Origin: Chitinophaga pinensis DSM 2588
GTDB lineage: Bacteria > Bacteroidota > Bacteroidia > Chitinophagales > Chitinophagaceae
Length of the DNA stretch: 64,000 nt
NCBI RefSeq assembly: GCF_000024005.1
Contig: NC_013132.1
Location: 1,854,001 to 1,918,000, forward strand
Direction of reading: 5' to 3'
The translations under genes and the position numbers were made by a program. Below the pieces are notes generated by a model, which ran no database searches, was not told the DNA's origin, and was given only the letters and a program-made list of their open reading frames with translations. The stretch's first letter is position 1, and every line of letters starts with the position of its first letter. Positions 61,402 to 64,000 of this stretch are shown here, in pieces.

Positions 61402-61827
61402 ATGAAGCAGAAACCGTCACTTGCCTTTATTGCTACCTCCTGGCTCGCATTATTGATTGGAGTGGTAGGTTACGTAATTGGGCTGTGGAACGCAGCAATG
61501 CAGCTCAATGAAAAAGGCTACTATTTTACCATACTCATGTATGGTTTGTTTGCAGGCGTCTCTGTACAGAAATGTGTAAGAGACCGTCTTGAAGGTATCC
61601 CGGTAACAGACATCTATTATGGCCTTAGCTGGGTATCGACCCTACTCTGCATCGTTCTGCTGACAGTAGGTTTATGGAATGCGACATTATTGCCAAGTGA
61701 AAAAGGTTTTTACGCCTTCGCCTTCCTGCTGAGCATCTTTGGTGCGATCAGTGTACAGAAAAACACACGCGATACGCAGGCTGCAAAAGCCGGTATCGGA
61801 ACCATAGACACAATTGCTGAAAGGTAA
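61402..61827 (+). CDS. YiaA/YiaB-type inner membrane protein
   Basis: 141 residues in two repeats, each with a TM pair ([43 protein letters not shown] and [44 protein letters not shown]). The WNA...L..KG(Y/F)Y pattern is repeated, as in YiaA/YiaB-like proteins. Function unknown. Confidence 0.82.
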   Translation: MKQKPSLAFIATSWLALLIGVVGYVIGLWNAAMQLNEKGYYFTILMYGLFAGVSVQKCVRDRLEGIPVTDIYYGLSWVSTLLCIVLLTVGLWNATLLPSEKGFYAFAFLLSIFGAISVQKNTRDTQAAKAGIGTIDTIAER

Positions 61828-61910
61828 CCCACCCTGATATTGATGGCACAAAGGCAGGCAACAGTAGCAATACTGTAGCCCGGGCCGCAAAAATTTAAAC
61901 CATATCTTTT

Positions 61911-62243
61911 ATGAAAAACCAAACGTTGGCTATTATTGCCTACATCACGTTGATCGGATGGTTGTATACCTATGTCCGGTATAGAAACAGTCCTGATAAA
62001 AGCAGGCTGGTTCAATACCACCTGAATCAGGCACTGGGCATATTTATATTCGCTGCGGTTTTGTGGATAGCAATTCAGATTATCTCAGCAATACTCCCTT
62101 CAATAGGCTCAATATTAGCGGTTGCCGGCCTTCTTCCATTGGTCTTAATGACTTTTGGTGCTGTTGCAGCATCAAAGGATATTCTAAGCCCTGTCCCCGG
62201 AGTTGGAAAATTGTTTGAGAACAGGTTTAACTTTTTGAATTAA
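61911..62243 (+). CDS. DUF4870-like small membrane protein
   Basis: 110 residues with about three hydrophobic helices (LAIIAYITLIGWLYTYV, QALGIFIFAAVLWIAIQIISAIL, ILAVAGLLPLVLMTFGAVAAS). VQYHLNQALGIFI fits the DUF4870 pattern. Function unknown. Confidence 0.7.
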   Translation: MKNQTLAIIAYITLIGWLYTYVRYRNSPDKSRLVQYHLNQALGIFIFAAVLWIAIQIISAILPSIGSILAVAGLLPLVLMTFGAVAASKDILSPVPGVGKLFENRFNFLN

Positions 62244-62318
62244 TCTGTCGTGGATCCGTTAGCTGTTAAAAGATTATTGACTATATCCTAACACCCTATA
62301 CTAACTGAAAAAGTAAAA

Positions 62319-62347
62319 CCGGGGAACTCCGTCCTGGAGTTTCCCGG
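62319..62347 (-). terminator. Terminator for the isoaspartyl peptidase gene
   Basis: 12 bp stem ccggggaactcc / ggagtttcccgg with one mismatch and a 5 nt loop; on the minus strand it is followed by a T-rich run. Confidence 0.7.
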
Positions 62348-62365
62348 ACCTCAGTCTTAAAATGT

Positions 62366-63427
62366 TTATTTGTAGATCTCAATTGTGATCTTACCATCGG
62401 CAGTGACCATGCCCCTGTACATCCCCTCCGTATTAAAAGGAAGCGCAGCATTCCCTTCTTTGTCCAACGCAATCAATCCACCATTACCACCTAGTTTGCC
62501 TACTTTATCTATCACGGCCTTTCCGGCCTCCTGTACCGTTAACCCTTTGTATTCCATCAGCGCAGAAAGGTCATGTGCCACTACGCTACGAATGAAAAAC
62601 TCACCCCATCCGGTACATGAAATAGCCACCGTATTATTGTTAGCATAAGTACCTGCACCAATAATAGGCGCATCTCCCACACGACCGTATTTCTTATTGG
62701 TCATACCACCGGTAGATGTTCCCGCTGCCAGATTACCCGCTTTGTCCAGTGCCACAGCGCCCACCGTACCAAACTTGTTATCGATATTCTCAACGCCCAG
62801 TTTGCCGGCAGGATGGTAACTGTGATCCAGCTTACTTTTAATTGAATCTTCCCTTAGTGCTTTCTGTAATCCATCCCAACGCTCCTGTGTACGGAAATAA
62901 GAGGGATCTACTATTTCCAGTCCGGCTTCTTTCGCAAACTGCTCTGCTCCGCGACCGGTCATCATCACATGCTCTGATTTTTCCATCACCGCCCTTGCTG
63001 CTGATATAGGATTACGGATCGTTGATATACCCGCTACAGAACCCGCTTCCAGCGTTTTTCCATTCATAATGGCAGCATCCATTTCATTGCGTCCGTCATG
63101 TGTGAATACAGCGCCTTTACCTGCATTAAACAACGGATTATCTTCCAGCACCCTGATCGTAGCTTCCACAGCATCCAGACTGCTTTTGCCTGCCTGTATC
63201 GCTTTATAGCCCGCATTCAGCGCATCGCGTAAACCAGCAGTGTAAGCGGCTTCCTTTTGCGGCGTCATGTTTTTTTTCAGGATAGTGCCGGCCCCGCCAT
63301 GTATTACAAGTACATATTTTTCCTGGTGGAGACTGTCTTCATGGACGATATTGCGGGCGCCTGCCCGTATGCTGCTGCACATGATCAGCAGCCAGGTGGC
63401 TGATCGGAGAAAGGAGATTGTTTTCAT
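62366..63427 (-). CDS. iaaA: Isoaspartyl peptidase/L-asparaginase (Ntn hydrolase)
   Basis: 353 residues with a signal peptide (about 1-24). Catalytic Thr221 in NKFGTVGAVALD is the new N-terminus after autocleavage. VIHGGAGTI (41-49), NAGKGAVFTHDGRNEMDAAIM and GTSTGGMTNKKYGRVGDAPIIGAGTYANN are diagnostic. It removes isoaspartyl residues from peptides and hydrolyses asparagine. The exported form suggests a periplasmic role. Confidence 0.93.
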   Translation of the reverse strand: MKTISFLRSATWLLIMCSSIRAGARNIVHEDSLHQEKYVLVIHGGAGTILKKNMTPQKEAAYTAGLRDALNAGYKAIQAGKSSLDAVEATIRVLEDNPLFNAGKGAVFTHDGRNEMDAAIMNGKTLEAGSVAGISTIRNPISAARAVMEKSEHVMMTGRGAEQFAKEAGLEIVDPSYFRTQERWDGLQKALREDSIKSKLDHSYHPAGKLGVENIDNKFGTVGAVALDKAGNLAAGTSTGGMTNKKYGRVGDAPIIGAGTYANNNTVAISCTGWGEFFIRSVVAHDLSALMEYKGLTVQEAGKAVIDKVGKLGGNGGLIALDKEGNAALPFNTEGMYRGMVTADGKITIEIYK

Positions 63428-63560
63428 ATGGACTAAATTATAAAATCCCGTCCAGTTGTCAGTAGGACACTGTAGGATACTTTGTTAACAGAGATATTGC
63501 AAATTAATAATCGGTTTTTGCGCAAACGTTTCCATACATTTATCGAAATGTGTTTCCACG

Positions 63561-64000
63561 ATGACGAATAAAAGAACATCCGTCCGGCTAATCGCGCTTT
63601 CATTGTATGTCTTGCTGTTACTGTGCGGCATCACGGGCAGTAGCCAGGAGCGTATTGACCGTATGGCCCTTGTACAAAGACATAATGTAATAAACAAACA
63701 ATTCGATTCCCTTTCGGCACTGACCCTGGGGAACGGTGGTTTTGCGTTTACCGTGGATGTCACTGGTATGCAATCATTTCCTGAAGCTTACAGTCAGGGT
63801 GTGCCGTTAGGTACGCAATCCGAATGGGCATGGCATAGCTTTGTCGATACCGCTGCTTACCGTTTTGAAGAAAGCCTGAAAGCATATCATCTGGATAACC
63901 GTGATATTACTTATGCCGTGCAATGGAATACCCCGGAAAGAAACAAAGGGGCTTCCGACTGGTTCCGTCAGAATGTGCACCGGTTGCAACTGGGTAATCT
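63561..64000 (+). CDS. Secreted glycosidase-like protein, 3' end outside window
   Basis: The frame is open from the ATG at 63561 to the end of the window (about 146 residues seen). An N-terminal signal peptide (about 8-28, ending TGSSQ) precedes DRMALVQRHNVINKQFDSLSALTLGNGGFAFTVDVTGMQSFPE and GTQSEWAWHSF. I recall this N-terminal pattern from Bacteroidota proteins related to six-hairpin (GH65-like) glycosidases, but the catalytic part is outside the window, so the assignment is uncertain. Confidence 0.6.
   Translation, partial: MTNKRTSVRLIALSLYVLLLLCGITGSSQERIDRMALVQRHNVINKQFDSLSALTLGNGGFAFTVDVTGMQSFPEAYSQGVPLGTQSEWAWHSFVDTAAYRFEESLKAYHLDNRDITYAVQWNTPERNKGASDWFRQNVHRLQLGN

Overview
This 64 kb window reads as chromosome of a Bacteroidota bacterium, most likely Chitinophagaceae and probably Chitinophaga or a close relative. 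The support is indirect. There is a SusC/SusD pair, promoters of the Bacteroidota type (TTTG, 19 bp, TAnnTTTG) sit before several genes, the lipoproteins have short lipoboxes, and many proteins belong to families I know mainly from this group. Shine-Dalgarno sites are largely absent. No rRNA, CRISPR array, integrase or intact transposon was seen.

Layout. 1-8.1 kb: the end of a TapB/DUF3108-like protein, a six-gene minus-strand nucleotide-sugar operon (DegT aminotransferase, UDP-glucose dehydrogenase, UDP-xylose synthase, rfbB, rfbC, rfbD), and a divergent Kdo transferase. 8-30.3 kb: mostly core genes, including thymidine kinase, an AraC regulator with an old yellow enzyme, biotin carboxylase, ccmBCD, glutamate dehydrogenase, AMP nucleosidase, a peptide ABC ATPase, queA, ispD, radC, prs, rplY, pth and a fused branched-chain 2-oxoacid dehydrogenase E1 with a MarR regulator. 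A tRNA with a CAU anticodon follows. 30.5-39 kb: an accessory stretch with tandem paralogues of unknown function, an outer-membrane protein with a membrane-anchored FAH enzyme, a Crp-type regulator, a pyruvyl transferase, a dual-specificity phosphatase, an ATP-grasp protein and the decayed tail of an MBL-fold hydrolase. 39-44 kb: an orphan SusC/SusD pair. 44-49 kb: unknown genes and a five-gene operon built around a 7TM protein, a histidine kinase and a response regulator. 49.3-51.7 kb: a caspase-like protease, a TIR-TM-SUMF1 fusion and a YegP protein in one operon, with a GHKL ATPase gene nearby. 53.7-61.3 kb: an eight-gene polyamine/membrane operon (speD, DUF4178, small TM protein, DUF350, membrane-fused spermidine synthase, Tat-lipoprotein flavin oxidoreductase, membrane protein, VIT transporter). 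61.4-64 kb: small membrane proteins, an isoaspartyl peptidase and the start of a secreted glycosidase-like protein.

The two best candidates for undescribed biology are the caspase/TIR-SUMF1/YegP operon, which looks like a protease plus NADase conflict system, and the polyamine operon, which combines polyamine synthesis with an exported flavin oxidase and several membrane proteins. Smaller signals include several long inverted repeats at gene boundaries, two short repeat families, a probable unannotated small secreted protein gene, and a histidine kinase lacking the usual residues after its phospho-acceptor histidine.
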